The translations under genes and the position numbers were made by a program. This document shows positions 14,656 to 23,710 of a stretch of DNA of 43,880 nt, in pieces (the first letter of the stretch is position 1; every line of letters starts with the position of its first letter). A model generated the notes under the pieces. The model saw nothing but the letters and a program-made list of their open reading frames with translations. It did no database searches and was not told the DNA's origin. The DNA is from Nostoc sp. 'Peltigera membranacea cyanobiont' 210A (GTDB lineage Bacteria; Cyanobacteriota; Cyanobacteriia; Cyanobacteriales; Nostocaceae), in contig NZ_NOLJ01000013.1 in assembly GCF_002246015.1 (NCBI RefSeq), positions 19,497-63,376 of the forward strand, in the 5' to 3' direction.

Positions 14656-17355
14656 TTACCCAGTGAAAGTCATTAGGCAAAAGTTCAATTTTTCAGCCAG
14701 ATCTCGAACATCAGGCTCTCTCAACAAACTATGGTGATCACAAGCAAGACTATGAACTTCTAAGCCTCCACTTACTAAATCACCCCAGCCTAAGTCAAGG
14801 TACTCGGCAAACTTCACATACTGTGACTTACAACGAAAAAGAGTGGTTGTTCCAGGATACACTTGAAGTTGATAATTTTTCTTAGCTTGCAAATTGGTGT
14901 CTAAAATCCTAAAGTCGTAACCAGGTTCAGAAAACTCTCTAATCAGTTCATCCTTGTAATTTCCACCCTTAAGATGCGACTGCACCCAGTCTTTTACATA
15001 CTTGAGCTTCTCTTGAAGTTTAAGTTGCTTAAGGTTCTTGAAATGAAGCTTGAGAAAGTTATTAATTGATAAGCGAGTTAGTTCCAAAGTTGGAGAAATA
15101 ACATCAAATAAGCCTAAGAAAGCTACCTTCTGATTTTGGACATAAAGTTGCTGCGCCATCTCAAATGCGACAACTCCACCAAAAGAATAACCAGCTAGAA
15201 AGTAAGGACCATTGGGCTGAATTGTGCGAATCTCTTGAATGTAATGGTTCGCCATGTCTTCAATAGACGTTAGAAGCTCTTGTTTACCAGTTAGCCCTTG
15301 TGCTTGCAGCCCATAAACTGGTTGCTCCCGACCCAAATAATTTGCCAAGTGGTAATAATCTAAAACATTACCGCCAAGTGGATGAATGCAAAATAAAGGT
15401 GGTTTGGAGCCTTTTGGTTGAATTGGCACCAGCGAGGAAGTCCAATTTTCTAGTTGTCCTTCTTGACGTAGAACATTAGCTAGTCCCTCGACCGTTAGTG
15501 TCTCCAAGAGGATAGCCAAAGGAAGCTTTCTATTCCAAATTCTTTCAATATCAGCAATTAAGCGCACAGCTATTAGCGAATTACCTCCTCTTTCAAAGAA
15601 GTTGTCTGTAATGCCAATAGACTCAATACTTAAAACTTTTTGCCAAATTTGCGTCAATTGAAGTTCCAACTCATCTCGGGGAGCTACAAAATTTTCTTTT
15701 AAATCTTGCCTAACATCATCGAGTGCTGGTAAAGCGCGACGGTCTATTTTACCAGTCGGCGTGAGGGGAAACGCTGGCAGCATTACGAAGGCAGAAGGAA
15801 CCATGTATTCAGGTAACTTCTGTTTTAGGTAGTTTCGGAGTTCTCTAGTAAAAGCAGTTTGATTAATCTCATTTGAGAATGTTTGTGGAACGATATAAGC
15901 AACCAGCCGCGTATTACCAGATGTATCGTCCTTACCCATGACAACATTTTGCTTAATGCCAGGATAAAGAGCCAGATTTGATTCTATTTCGCCTAACTCA
16001 ACACGTTTGCCTCTAATTTTTACCTGATAATCAACACGAACTATGTATGCTATGCTGCCATCCGGTAAATAGCGAGCTAAGTCTCCTGTTTTGTAGAGGT
16101 GGGTGTCTGGGCGATCGCTAAAGGGATTAGCAATGAATATTTTCTTGGTCAAATCTGGACGTTTGAGATAGCTACGCGTAAGAGCAGTACCACTTATGTA
16201 CATTTCCCCAATCTCTCCCACAGTTACAGGGCGCAACTCCTCATCTAATATATGAATCTGCGTATTGGCGATCGCTTTGCCAATGGGGACAATTGTTACC
16301 TGCTCTTCATCTGAGTCAGGAATTGGATAAACAGCAACAATGCCAGTGGTCTCGGTCTGACCATACATATTTATAAAGCTGACATCCTGCTTAAACTCAA
16401 ACCGCCATTTTCTCGGAATGTCAGACAGTAATGGTTCACTAGCAGATAGAATTAACCGCAGTTGATTATCTAAAAGATTTTTTCTTTGGTCAGGTTCCAA
16501 ATTAGCCAGCACATCGGTACAACTGCGCCAGTAAGAAGGCACAAGGTCGACGATAGTAATATGATGTTGCTTGATAAATTCAAACAGTGCCAATGGTTTT
16601 TGTAGCTGTTGGGCAGTTGCTATCACAACGGTGGCTCCTTGAGAAAATGGCACCATTAGTTGCCTGACCGATGAGGAAAATGAGAAGGATGCTGTATGGA
16701 GATAGATATCTTGACTCTGAAGTTGCAATGCCTTACTCATTGCTTGAACATAGTGATTAATGTTCACATGAGGGATTTCAACTCCTTTAGGCTTACCAGT
16801 AGAGCCAGAAGTATAAATTACGTAGGCAAGATTTTCTGGCCTTACCTTACTAACCGGGTTTGCTTGACTTTCTCTGGCGATAGTCTTCCATTCAGTATCC
16901 AGACAAACTATCCGTGAATCTAACTCAGGAAGTTCATTGACTAGATGCTTTTGAGTTAGCAGTATTGATACTTGAGTTTCTTTTACGATAAAAGCAATGC
17001 GCTCTTTTGGATAGGCAGGATCTAAAGGTACATAAGCTCCACCAGCTTTGAGAATAGCTAACAATGCCACCACAATTTCTAAAGACCGCTCCATACAGAT
17101 GCCTACAAGGCTTTCTGTCCCCACGCCCATTGCTTGCAGATAGTGCGCTAATTGATTGGCACGGCAGTTCATCTGTTGGTAGGTTAACTGTTTGTCTTCA
17201 TAAATCACTGCGACAGCGTTTGGTCTTCGCTCCACTTGGGCTTCAAACCACTTATGAAAACAAACAGCTTTGTCGGTATTAAGAGTTTGCCTTAAATCTA
17301 GCTGTGTAACTTTACCAATATACGCTTCGGTATTATCTATCTTATGACGTGACAT
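14656..17355 (-). CDS. NRPS-like single module: adenylation, carrier protein, thioesterase
   Basis: An 899-residue protein. The A domain (about 30-545) has YTSGSTGKPKG (181-191), NMYGQTETT (329-337), YKTGDLARYLPDG (421-433) and PLTPTGKIDRRAL with the A10 Lys536. The carrier domain has FFERGGNSL with Ser593 as phosphopantetheine site. The thioesterase has GYSFGG with Ser724 as nucleophile and a late DHHSLL His. There is no condensation domain. At core A4 the Asp that holds an amino group (Asp235 in GrsA) is Ser227 in FSFSSSVRQ, so the substrate may not be an ordinary alpha-amino acid. The A-T-TE layout is that of MysC, but no mysA/mysB is here. It sits between EPS genes and two secreted proteins. 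An IS5 end lies 12 bp upstream of its ATG, with no ribosome-binding site left. Confidence 0.85.
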   Translation of the reverse strand: MSRHKIDNTEAYIGKVTQLDLRQTLNTDKAVCFHKWFEAQVERRPNAVAVIYEDKQLTYQQMNCRANQLAHYLQAMGVGTESLVGICMERSLEIVVALLAILKAGGAYVPLDPAYPKERIAFIVKETQVSILLTQKHLVNELPELDSRIVCLDTEWKTIARESQANPVSKVRPENLAYVIYTSGSTGKPKGVEIPHVNINHYVQAMSKALQLQSQDIYLHTASFSFSSSVRQLMVPFSQGATVVIATAQQLQKPLALFEFIKQHHITIVDLVPSYWRSCTDVLANLEPDQRKNLLDNQLRLILSASEPLLSDIPRKWRFEFKQDVSFINMYGQTETTGIVAVYPIPDSDEEQVTIVPIGKAIANTQIHILDEELRPVTVGEIGEMYISGTALTRSYLKRPDLTKKIFIANPFSDRPDTHLYKTGDLARYLPDGSIAYIVRVDYQVKIRGKRVELGEIESNLALYPGIKQNVVMGKDDTSGNTRLVAYIVPQTFSNEINQTAFTRELRNYLKQKLPEYMVPSAFVMLPAFPLTPTGKIDRRALPALDDVRQDLKENFVAPRDELELQLTQIWQKVLSIESIGITDNFFERGGNSLIAVRLIADIERIWNRKLPLAILLETLTVEGLANVLRQEGQLENWTSSLVPIQPKGSKPPLFCIHPLGGNVLDYYHLANYLGREQPVYGLQAQGLTGKQELLTSIEDMANHYIQEIRTIQPNGPYFLAGYSFGGVVAFEMAQQLYVQNQKVAFLGLFDVISPTLELTRLSINNFLKLHFKNLKQLKLQEKLKYVKDWVQSHLKGGNYKDELIREFSEPGYDFRILDTNLQAKKNYQLQVYPGTTTLFRCKSQYVKFAEYLDLGWGDLVSGGLEVHSLACDHHSLLREPDVRDLAEKLNFCLMTFTG

Positions 17356-17367
17356 GATTTTTTTTTA

Positions 17368-17733
17368 GAGGATGTCTGAGAAGTTTCTGATAGGTGATTT
17401 TGATCACGCAAGTTGCTTGAGCATTAAACGAATCATTGCAACATAAATAAAAGCCTCTGTCGTTTCAGGTAAAATCTCATAGTCCTTACTGAGTCTGCGA
17501 CACCAATTGAACCAACCAAAAGTTCTCTCAACTAGCCAACGCTTTGGCAAGACAACAAATCCCTTCTGTTCTTCAGAGCGTGTAACAACGCTCCAGAGCC
17601 AGCGATAAACATCCATTACCCAGTGCGTAAAATCCTGACCACGATAGCCACCATCAACCCAAATCCGAATCAATCTACCCATGCGCGAGCGTACTTGATG
17701 AAGTTTCGATAGAACCCTTTTTGCTACGTAATT
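17368..17733 (-). mobile_element. Truncated IS5-family insertion sequence
   Basis: One terminal inverted repeat is visible, GAGGATGTCTGAGAAGTTTC at 17368-17387, preceded by TTA (17365-17367), consistent with a TNA-type target. The body carries only the C-terminal part of the transposase. The other end is missing: the homology stops near 17733, about 20 bp from the stop codon of the adjacent glycosyltransferase. Confidence 0.65.
17404..17733 (-). pseudogene. IS5-family transposase, C-terminal fragment
   Basis: About 110 codons remain: NYVAKRVLSKLHQV (no start), RLIRIWVDGGYRG with the second catalytic Asp, and LPKRWLVERTFGWFNWCRRL with the DDE glutamate, then LSKDYE and a C-terminal helix. This is the IS1031/IS427-like pattern of the IS5 family. 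The first catalytic Asp and the whole N terminus are absent, so it cannot transpose by itself. An internal ATG at 17682 makes it look like a 92-residue gene, but it is a fragment. Confidence 0.8.
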
Positions 17734-17753
17734 TTAGCCATTTGTGCCATGTC

Positions 17754-18869
17754 TTAAGCGGTGATGCCATGAGCTGCTCCCTGCAATACTCGAGAATACT
17801 GTGCCAGCGATCGCTCAAGCGAAAACTCCTTGGCTCTTTCTCGCAACACTTCCGAGTCCAGTGGTGCATTCAGTGTTGTGATGATTGCTGATGCCAATCC
17901 CATCACATCGCCCACATCCACCAGTTCGCCGTACTTACCGTTATCCAAAATCTCTATCGGCCCACACTTACAATCAGTCGCCACAACTGGTGTACCTGTT
18001 GCCATTGCCTCAATCAATACACTCGGCAGGCCTTCAAACACTGACGAAAGTACAAAAACAGTAGACTTTGCCATGTAAGCATAGGGATTATTGACAAATC
18101 CTGGTAAATATACATCATCATTCAAGCCTAGTTCTTGAATTAGTGCTTCAAGTGTTTTGCGTTCTTCTCCTTCTCCTAAAATTACCAGTCGTGCCGGACG
18201 CTGCTGTCGCACCTGAGCAAATGCCCGAATCAAGGTGGGAAAATCCTTCTGTTTGTTTAAGCGTCCTACACCTAAAAGCACGGGCGGTTGACCAGGAGCA
18301 AACCAAGGATGGTCGATTTGTTTTTGATCTTTTTGGAACATTTCCGCACTCACCACAGGATTAGGAATCACATGAATTAAATCTTTTGCAACACCAAGTT
18401 GCACCAAATCATCCGCAACTCCTTGTGAAACTGGAACCACAGCATCTGCCCAAGGAAAAAACCAGCGGACTAACAAAGGCATTAATTTGATTTTTAATTC
18501 GGGGGAAATCTTCGCATCCTCAGAAACTGTGTTTTGTACATTAACTACCAACCGTGTCTTTCTGCTGACTAACTGACGTATCCACAATGCAGCAATGTTG
18601 GTATCGTCTAATGTTGAAAGCATCACAGGGGGCTGTTCCCGTTGTAAATAGCACGCTAGGGCAGGCAAACTCTGCCAAAGCCGCTTTCCACCTAAATCGA
18701 CAATCCGAACTTCCGGCGGCAATTGTGACAGGTAGGGGCCCTCAACTCGCAACATCACTAGATCGACTTGAATTCCCTGCGCTGAAAAAGCGCGTGCCAG
18801 ATTGAGCATTGCCCTTTCGGCACCACCACCTTGAAGGGTAGGGACAAAGATAGCGAGTCGCTTAAACAT
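17754..18869 (-). CDS. Glycosyltransferase family 4 (EPS cluster)
   Basis: A 371-residue GT-B enzyme that transfers a sugar from a nucleotide donor to the growing lipid-linked repeat unit at the cytoplasmic face. The N-terminal Rossmann domain starts LAIFVPTLQGGGAERAMLNL, the glycine-rich acceptor loop typical of GT4. The C-terminal donor domain has LLGVGRLNKQKDFPTLIRAF, LVILGEGEERKTLEALI and VFEGLPSVLIEAMATGTPVV with the E-x7-E pair. It starts about 40 bp downstream of the Wzy-like stop, in the same operon orientation. Its stop is next to the IS5 remnant, but the length is normal, so it seems intact. Sugar specificity unknown. Confidence 0.9.
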   Translation of the reverse strand: MFKRLAIFVPTLQGGGAERAMLNLARAFSAQGIQVDLVMLRVEGPYLSQLPPEVRIVDLGGKRLWQSLPALACYLQREQPPVMLSTLDDTNIAALWIRQLVSRKTRLVVNVQNTVSEDAKISPELKIKLMPLLVRWFFPWADAVVPVSQGVADDLVQLGVAKDLIHVIPNPVVSAEMFQKDQKQIDHPWFAPGQPPVLLGVGRLNKQKDFPTLIRAFAQVRQQRPARLVILGEGEERKTLEALIQELGLNDDVYLPGFVNNPYAYMAKSTVFVLSSVFEGLPSVLIEAMATGTPVVATDCKCGPIEILDNGKYGELVDVGDVMGLASAIITTLNAPLDSEVLRERAKEFSLERSLAQYSRVLQGAAHGITA

Positions 18870-18911
18870 TTCTTAGCCTTCTAATTGTTGCCTAGGTTTA
18901 TTGATAATGAA

Positions 18912-20162
18912 CTAGAGATCTCTTGAAAAAATTGGTTGAGTTAGAACAGTTGAGGTAACAGCTGAATATATTGCCCAAACAAAAGGATCGTTGAGGGTAC
19001 TTTCTGTAATATTGTAAAGAACAAGATATGCAAAATACATAACAGGAAATAACCCTTCTACTGTTGTGGTTAATCGCAACCAAGCAATTGCTCGTACCCA
19101 GTTTTTTATAAAACTAGACATAAAGAATAAAAGACCAACTAATCCTAATTCCAATGTCAAATCTAAGAAGCCATTATGTGCATTTGGTGACGTGAAAAAT
19201 GTTTCATACCAAACATCTGCTGAATCTCCTTCCATGCCACGCCAAAATCCTTTGTATCCATATCCCAACCATAGATGTTGAGCAATTTTGCTAATCACAA
19301 CTGACCAAATTCCAGTACGTCCAGTCAATGAAATATCTCTTCCTAGAAAGCTCACAATCGTTTCTACATTTCCTATCAAAAAAGTAGCAATACTGCCAAT
19401 AACGAGTAAGGCAATGATTAACAATGGTATAGCTATATTATAGCTGTCTCTTAAAAGTTTGAATAAAGATAAAAGAGCCAGTAAAATTAAAAAAATCACT
19501 AAAGCACTTTTAGATGTCGAAAGTAGAATTAGTATAGTTGAAAATCCTAAAAATATCCACAATATAGAGCTATATTTATGCTTATCTGATACTGCTATTA
19601 TAAAAGTCATGGCACTCAACACCATCATTTTAGCGAAGGCGTTTTTTTGAGGAAAAAGTCCTCGCCATGCTCCTGCATGTTCCCCACTTTCGATACCAAT
19701 AGATGGAAATACTAAGGTAAATATAAAATTCATCACAACTAAAATACCCATTGCCCAGGCTAAGATAAATAGTTGCTCTTTTAATTTATAACGAACAGAA
19801 ACATTTAAACCAAATAAAATTACTCCAAAAAAGACAATTCCTTTTCTGAAAGTCAATTCTGGTATGGGAGACCAAAGAGATGAAAGAATAATTAATCCTA
19901 CCAACGCCCATAAAAATTTTCGTTTGCTAGCAAGATAGATAATTTGTTTATAACGAATACAAGTAAGCAGAAGAGTAATCCCCAAAACTATAAGTCGCAG
20001 TCCTAGTAGAGGTCCACTATCTGTTACTTCTGGTAACGAACTACTTCCTATAACAGACTGCTTTGTAGATGAAAGATCAGCAAACAAAATAAATGGTTCT
20101 GTAAAGTAGATAAATCCAAAAATAAAAAAAATCTTTTCAAAGTTAACTATCTTTTCCTTCAT
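18912..20162 (-). CDS. Wzy/O-antigen ligase-like polysaccharide polymerase
   Basis: A 416-residue protein with about 10-11 membrane helices and the large periplasmic loop typical of the O-antigen ligase (Wzy_C) family: after LTGRTGIWSVVISKIAQHLW comes GYGYKGFWRG and TSPNAHNGFLDLTLELGLVG. The G-R-x-x-I/W and N-x-H-N-x-x-L signatures of that family are clear. In a Wzx/Wzy system it joins repeat units in the periplasm. AT-rich and separated by about 50 bp from the preceding GT4 gene. A ligase role is possible, but the flippase and Wzc in the same operon favour polymerase. Confidence 0.85.
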   Translation of the reverse strand: MKEKIVNFEKIFFIFGFIYFTEPFILFADLSSTKQSVIGSSSLPEVTDSGPLLGLRLIVLGITLLLTCIRYKQIIYLASKRKFLWALVGLIILSSLWSPIPELTFRKGIVFFGVILFGLNVSVRYKLKEQLFILAWAMGILVVMNFIFTLVFPSIGIESGEHAGAWRGLFPQKNAFAKMMVLSAMTFIIAVSDKHKYSSILWIFLGFSTILILLSTSKSALVIFLILLALLSLFKLLRDSYNIAIPLLIIALLVIGSIATFLIGNVETIVSFLGRDISLTGRTGIWSVVISKIAQHLWLGYGYKGFWRGMEGDSADVWYETFFTSPNAHNGFLDLTLELGLVGLLFFMSSFIKNWVRAIAWLRLTTTVEGLFPVMYFAYLVLYNITESTLNDPFVWAIYSAVTSTVLTQPIFSRDL

Positions 20163-20210
20163 AGTTCTATGGAATATAAATAAAAATAGCTACAGTAACC
20201 AAGCAAATAT

Positions 20211-21275
20211 TTAGCCATTTAACAGAACCTGGAGGATAGATTCTCCTACTTTTGCACAATTCAATTGAGCTTTTACATTCTGTCGGGATTGCTGAGACAT
20301 AGCGGTCAAGGTTGGAACATCATTCAGTAAATCAATAATTTTTTCAGCAAGTAATTCTGGCGTTAATGGCTCCACAACAAGCCCAGTGATGCCGTTATCA
20401 ACAATTTCTGGCATCCCATCATTCGAGGAAACAATACATGGAACTCCATAATTCATAGCCTCAATAATAAACGATGGAAATGGATCGCATAGTCCGGGAG
20501 CTACCACTAGGTCGGTTTGCAGAAACAACTGACGCATTTCTTCTAAAGAACCAATTCGTCCTGGATTGTCCACACCGTCCTGTTGGACAGCCAGCTTTTT
20601 ACCGATAATGACTAGTCTGGATTCGGGTATAACGTTTTTCACATACTTGAAAGCAGCTAAAACAATTTCACCACCTTTGCGTTCAAAGTCTGCACCGTTG
20701 AATAAAATTTGCTTAGTGCCAAAGGGTTTCTCACCTTCATACACAGTATGACGATTAGCAAAGGAACCGACAACGGTAATTTTTTCAGGTTGAATACCGT
20801 AGTCTACTATTAGCGATGATTTGACAACATCGCTCATGGCGAAAAGGTGGTAAGCACGCTCATAGGCTAAACGTTCACAGTTTTTCCAGGCTTGAAACTC
20901 TTGAGAATTTGCAAATGGGGCCCAAGGCTTCCAATTACGGTGAGCCAAGGACATCGTGTAGTCCAGATACATACCGTAGGGGATGTCAAATCGTTCCCAA
21001 AACGGACAATACATACTAAATATATGCAGTACTAAATCTGCCTTGTACTCTAACTGGTAAATCCTATGTTCAAGCCGTTTTGATTTTGTGATAAATGTTT
21101 GATTGTTCAGCTTATTCAATAGCCTAGCAACCTTATTCAATAGTGAAAATATTAAAGGTTCGTCACCAGGCAAATATTCTAACTGCTCACATTGTAATGA
21201 AAGGGTTTCAAATAAGGGACGATAGCGCCGTAAGAATAGCTCGTCTCCCGTAACAACTATCTTTTGTATGTTCAT
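20211..21275 (-). CDS. Glycosyltransferase family 4 (EPS cluster)
   Basis: A 354-residue protein. The C-terminal GT4 domain is clear: KQILFNGADFERKGGEIVLA, SRLVIIGKKL, DLVVAPGLCDPFPSFIIEAM and NYGVPCIVSSNDGMPEIV, with a E-x7-E-like pair replaced by D-P-F-P-S-F-I-I-E. The N-terminal half is divergent, without the usual glycine loop, which suggests an unusual acceptor. It lies between the GT2 and Wzy-like genes in the same orientation. Role: addition of one sugar of the repeat unit; identity unknown. Confidence 0.85.
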   Translation of the reverse strand: MNIQKIVVTGDELFLRRYRPLFETLSLQCEQLEYLPGDEPLIFSLLNKVARLLNKLNNQTFITKSKRLEHRIYQLEYKADLVLHIFSMYCPFWERFDIPYGMYLDYTMSLAHRNWKPWAPFANSQEFQAWKNCERLAYERAYHLFAMSDVVKSSLIVDYGIQPEKITVVGSFANRHTVYEGEKPFGTKQILFNGADFERKGGEIVLAAFKYVKNVIPESRLVIIGKKLAVQQDGVDNPGRIGSLEEMRQLFLQTDLVVAPGLCDPFPSFIIEAMNYGVPCIVSSNDGMPEIVDNGITGLVVEPLTPELLAEKIIDLLNDVPTLTAMSQQSRQNVKAQLNCAKVGESILQVLLNG

Positions 21276-21380
21276 AAATACTTATACTGCCTTCTATTCC
21301 TAATGTTTGCAAGATTTTTGTGAAATTTTAGACTGCAATTTCTGCATCTGATTTGGTAGTAGCTTGACCAATGAATATAT

Positions 21381-22322
21381 TTAATAATTCCTGATAAAAC
21401 AGTAGTAAAGTGCTTTAGTATAAATTAGTATCCTTTTTGGAACTGGCGTAACTATAAAATACTTGTCTATAATCTCTCTTATGCTGGTATCCCTGATACG
21501 CCAATAATTGCTTAAACCGACGGCAAAAAAATTGTCGGTAAATTTAAAAAGAAAAGGAAAGTTTTTTCTGATCCAGTAAGCTGTGAGACAATGAATTTTT
21601 GCAACAATTATTGATTGTGTATTTGTCTTGCGGATAAAAGTATTGTGACTATGAACCCGCTGCAAAGCGAGTTTTTTGGCTACAGCTAAACCCTTGGCTA
21701 GCGCTAGAGATGTGAACTGTAAATAGCTGTCGTTAAGTACGATTCCTCCAGCCTCTGGCATAGGCAAAATTTGTTGTAGTAGAGACCGAGTAAAGCAAAG
21801 CCCAGAGGTGGCAGGAATTGAGAACGGCAATTTTCCCCGGATTCTTCCTCGACGCATATCATTTCTCAAATCGCAGTTATGCACCAAGCCTGAATCTTGA
21901 TGATCATAGTGACTGTCTATAGGTGTTTTAAGCTCTGCATCAATAAATTGCAGCATATGAAAACACCAACAGCTTTCTTGATGGTTCTTCAAGACATTAA
22001 CGACCTCAAATACTTTTTCAGGTTTGTAGGCATCATCCGCGTCTAAGAAACAAATAATGTCTCCTCGGCTGGCAGCAAATCCGGCATTGAAGGCTGAGGC
22101 TTGCCCTCCATTTTGTTTGAACACAGGAATAATTTTGTCTTTGTAACTGGCAATAACCTCTCGTGAGCAATCAGTAGAGCCATCATCAACCACAATGACT
22201 TCGATATGGGGATAAGTTTGCCTTACTGCACTGTTGATCGCATCTGCTAAAAACTGCCCATAGTTATAGTTGTTGATCAGGATACTGACTAGCGGTAATG
22301 CGTCCGAAGTGTTAACTGGCAT
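21381..22322 (-). CDS. Glycosyltransferase family 2 (EPS cluster)
   Basis: A 313-residue GT-A enzyme. Residues near the start read LPLVSILINNYNYGQFLADA, then IEVIVVDDGSTDCSREVIASY, FNAGFAASRGDIICFLDADD (the D-x-D metal/nucleotide site). The second half, with several His and Arg residues, is more divergent. Start ATG 22322 is chosen over ATG 22355 because AGGAG stands 9 nt upstream and it reduces the overlap with the flippase gene to 11 bp, a normal coupling arrangement. Transfers a sugar to the lipid-linked intermediate in the cytoplasm. Confidence 0.88.
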   Translation of the reverse strand: MPVNTSDALPLVSILINNYNYGQFLADAINSAVRQTYPHIEVIVVDDGSTDCSREVIASYKDKIIPVFKQNGGQASAFNAGFAASRGDIICFLDADDAYKPEKVFEVVNVLKNHQESCWCFHMLQFIDAELKTPIDSHYDHQDSGLVHNCDLRNDMRRGRIRGKLPFSIPATSGLCFTRSLLQQILPMPEAGGIVLNDSYLQFTSLALAKGLAVAKKLALQRVHSHNTFIRKTNTQSIIVAKIHCLTAYWIRKNFPFLFKFTDNFFAVGLSNYWRIRDTSIREIIDKYFIVTPVPKRILIYTKALYYCFIRNY

Positions 22323-23700
22323 TTGTAGCACTCCTGAAGTTTTTCCAGAATTCAATTAATTTTTGCTGCGTATTCGGTAATAAAACAGCGATGATTACCC
22401 CCACTACAACCCACCATCCTAATTGATAGGGGAACAATGCCAGCCCAAAGGCAACTGCTAACAACCCCGCAAAACTGTAGTCAGGACTGCTGATATCACG
22501 TACTAGATAAGTATGAATTACGCTATAACTCAAGATTGTAACAACCTCCGCCCAACCATAACCAATCAACCCTAACCGCGAAATTAGAATTAACCCGACA
22601 ACAAAAAATAGCGCAATGTGAATGATGTGATACAGGGTGATTTCCCAGTTACGTTGCAGGGCATAAAGAGCAGAAGAATGCAGGTTAAATAGAGCATTGG
22701 CTAGCAGACTGAGCGCAATGAAAGGATAGACATCCATCACAGGCGACCATTTGGCACCAAATACCAAGGGCAGAAACCAGGGGCCTAGCCAACTGACAAT
22801 CACCAGAAATGGACCTAATGCCAGCACTTGGAGTACCATGCCTTCTGTAATTGCCTGGGTCATACGATGGCGATCGCCCTGCAAACGAGCCAGCGCTGCA
22901 ATCGACAGGCGATATGTAGCAGACTTGACGAATCCCAACAATTCCACCATCCGGCTAGCAAGCGCTACGTAAGCTACCGCTTCTGCACCCAGCAACCGTC
23001 CTACCAGTAGCGGGTTCACCAAAGAGCGTAGTTGCCACACCCAGAATGAGGCTGAGTATCCGATGCTGTAAGCTAGCATTTGCTTGACTAAATCCGGTTG
23101 CCAGCACAGGCGCGGTTGGTATCGGGCAGCCCAGAAGAAAAGCACCAGATGATTCAATTGCTGTACCCACCAGCCTGCAACTAGGCCCCAGGCACCACCT
23201 CCTCCAAAAGCGATTGGTAATGCCACCAGAAAGTAGGCAATCTGCCCCACGAATTCAATCCAGGCGACCTGCTTGTAATCTAGCTGTCGCTCTAGCCTTG
23301 CCATCGGCACCTGGCTGAGTAATACAACTGGTAGACTCAAAGACAATACCTGAAAAATAGGTTGGAAGCCCTTTAAATTCACCCAGCTTCCCAGCAGTGG
23401 CACCCCCAGTTCACTCAGCACAACCCCAATCAGGCTAACCAGCAGCAACAGGGTAAATGCTTGATGGTAGACTGTTATCTTGTCTTCTCCTTCTCGACGC
23501 ACTAAGTAGACGGTGATACCCAACTGACTAACGTTTTGCAGATAGTAAAAAAGTCCAAATGCCGCGGTGTAAAGACCATACTGTTCTGGACCAATGGTGC
23601 GGGTAACAAGGAGCACGCCGGCTAAACTAATGATCATGCCCATCCCTTGGCGAATAGCCAGGTAGACACCTCCACGCAGGACTTGGGATCGTAGGTTCAT
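22312..23700 (-). CDS. Wzx-type lipid-linked oligosaccharide flippase
   Basis: A 462-residue protein with 12-14 helices of the polysaccharide-transport (MATE-like/MOP) superfamily: the N-terminal QVLRGGVYLAIRQGMGMIIS, the ARLERQLDYKQVAWIEFVGQ loop, and QLRSLVNPLLVGRLLGAEAV. It moves the undecaprenyl-linked repeat unit across the cytoplasmic membrane. It is encoded just 10 bp after the Wzc-like gene and overlaps the GT2 gene by 11 bp, so the three are surely one operon. Confidence 0.9.
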   Translation of the reverse strand: MNLRSQVLRGGVYLAIRQGMGMIISLAGVLLVTRTIGPEQYGLYTAAFGLFYYLQNVSQLGITVYLVRREGEDKITVYHQAFTLLLLVSLIGVVLSELGVPLLGSWVNLKGFQPIFQVLSLSLPVVLLSQVPMARLERQLDYKQVAWIEFVGQIAYFLVALPIAFGGGGAWGLVAGWWVQQLNHLVLFFWAARYQPRLCWQPDLVKQMLAYSIGYSASFWVWQLRSLVNPLLVGRLLGAEAVAYVALASRMVELLGFVKSATYRLSIAALARLQGDRHRMTQAITEGMVLQVLALGPFLVIVSWLGPWFLPLVFGAKWSPVMDVYPFIALSLLANALFNLHSSALYALQRNWEITLYHIIHIALFFVVGLILISRLGLIGYGWAEVVTILSYSVIHTYLVRDISSPDYSFAGLLAVAFGLALFPYQLGWWVVVGVIIAVLLPNTQQKLIEFWKNFRSATNAS

Positions 23701-23710
23701 AATTTTTCAA

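Noticed and set aside
14656..17355. Mycosporine synthesis enzyme MysC
   Set aside because: Domain layout agrees, but mysA, mysB and mysD are absent and the A4 core lacks the Asp expected for serine or glycine activation.
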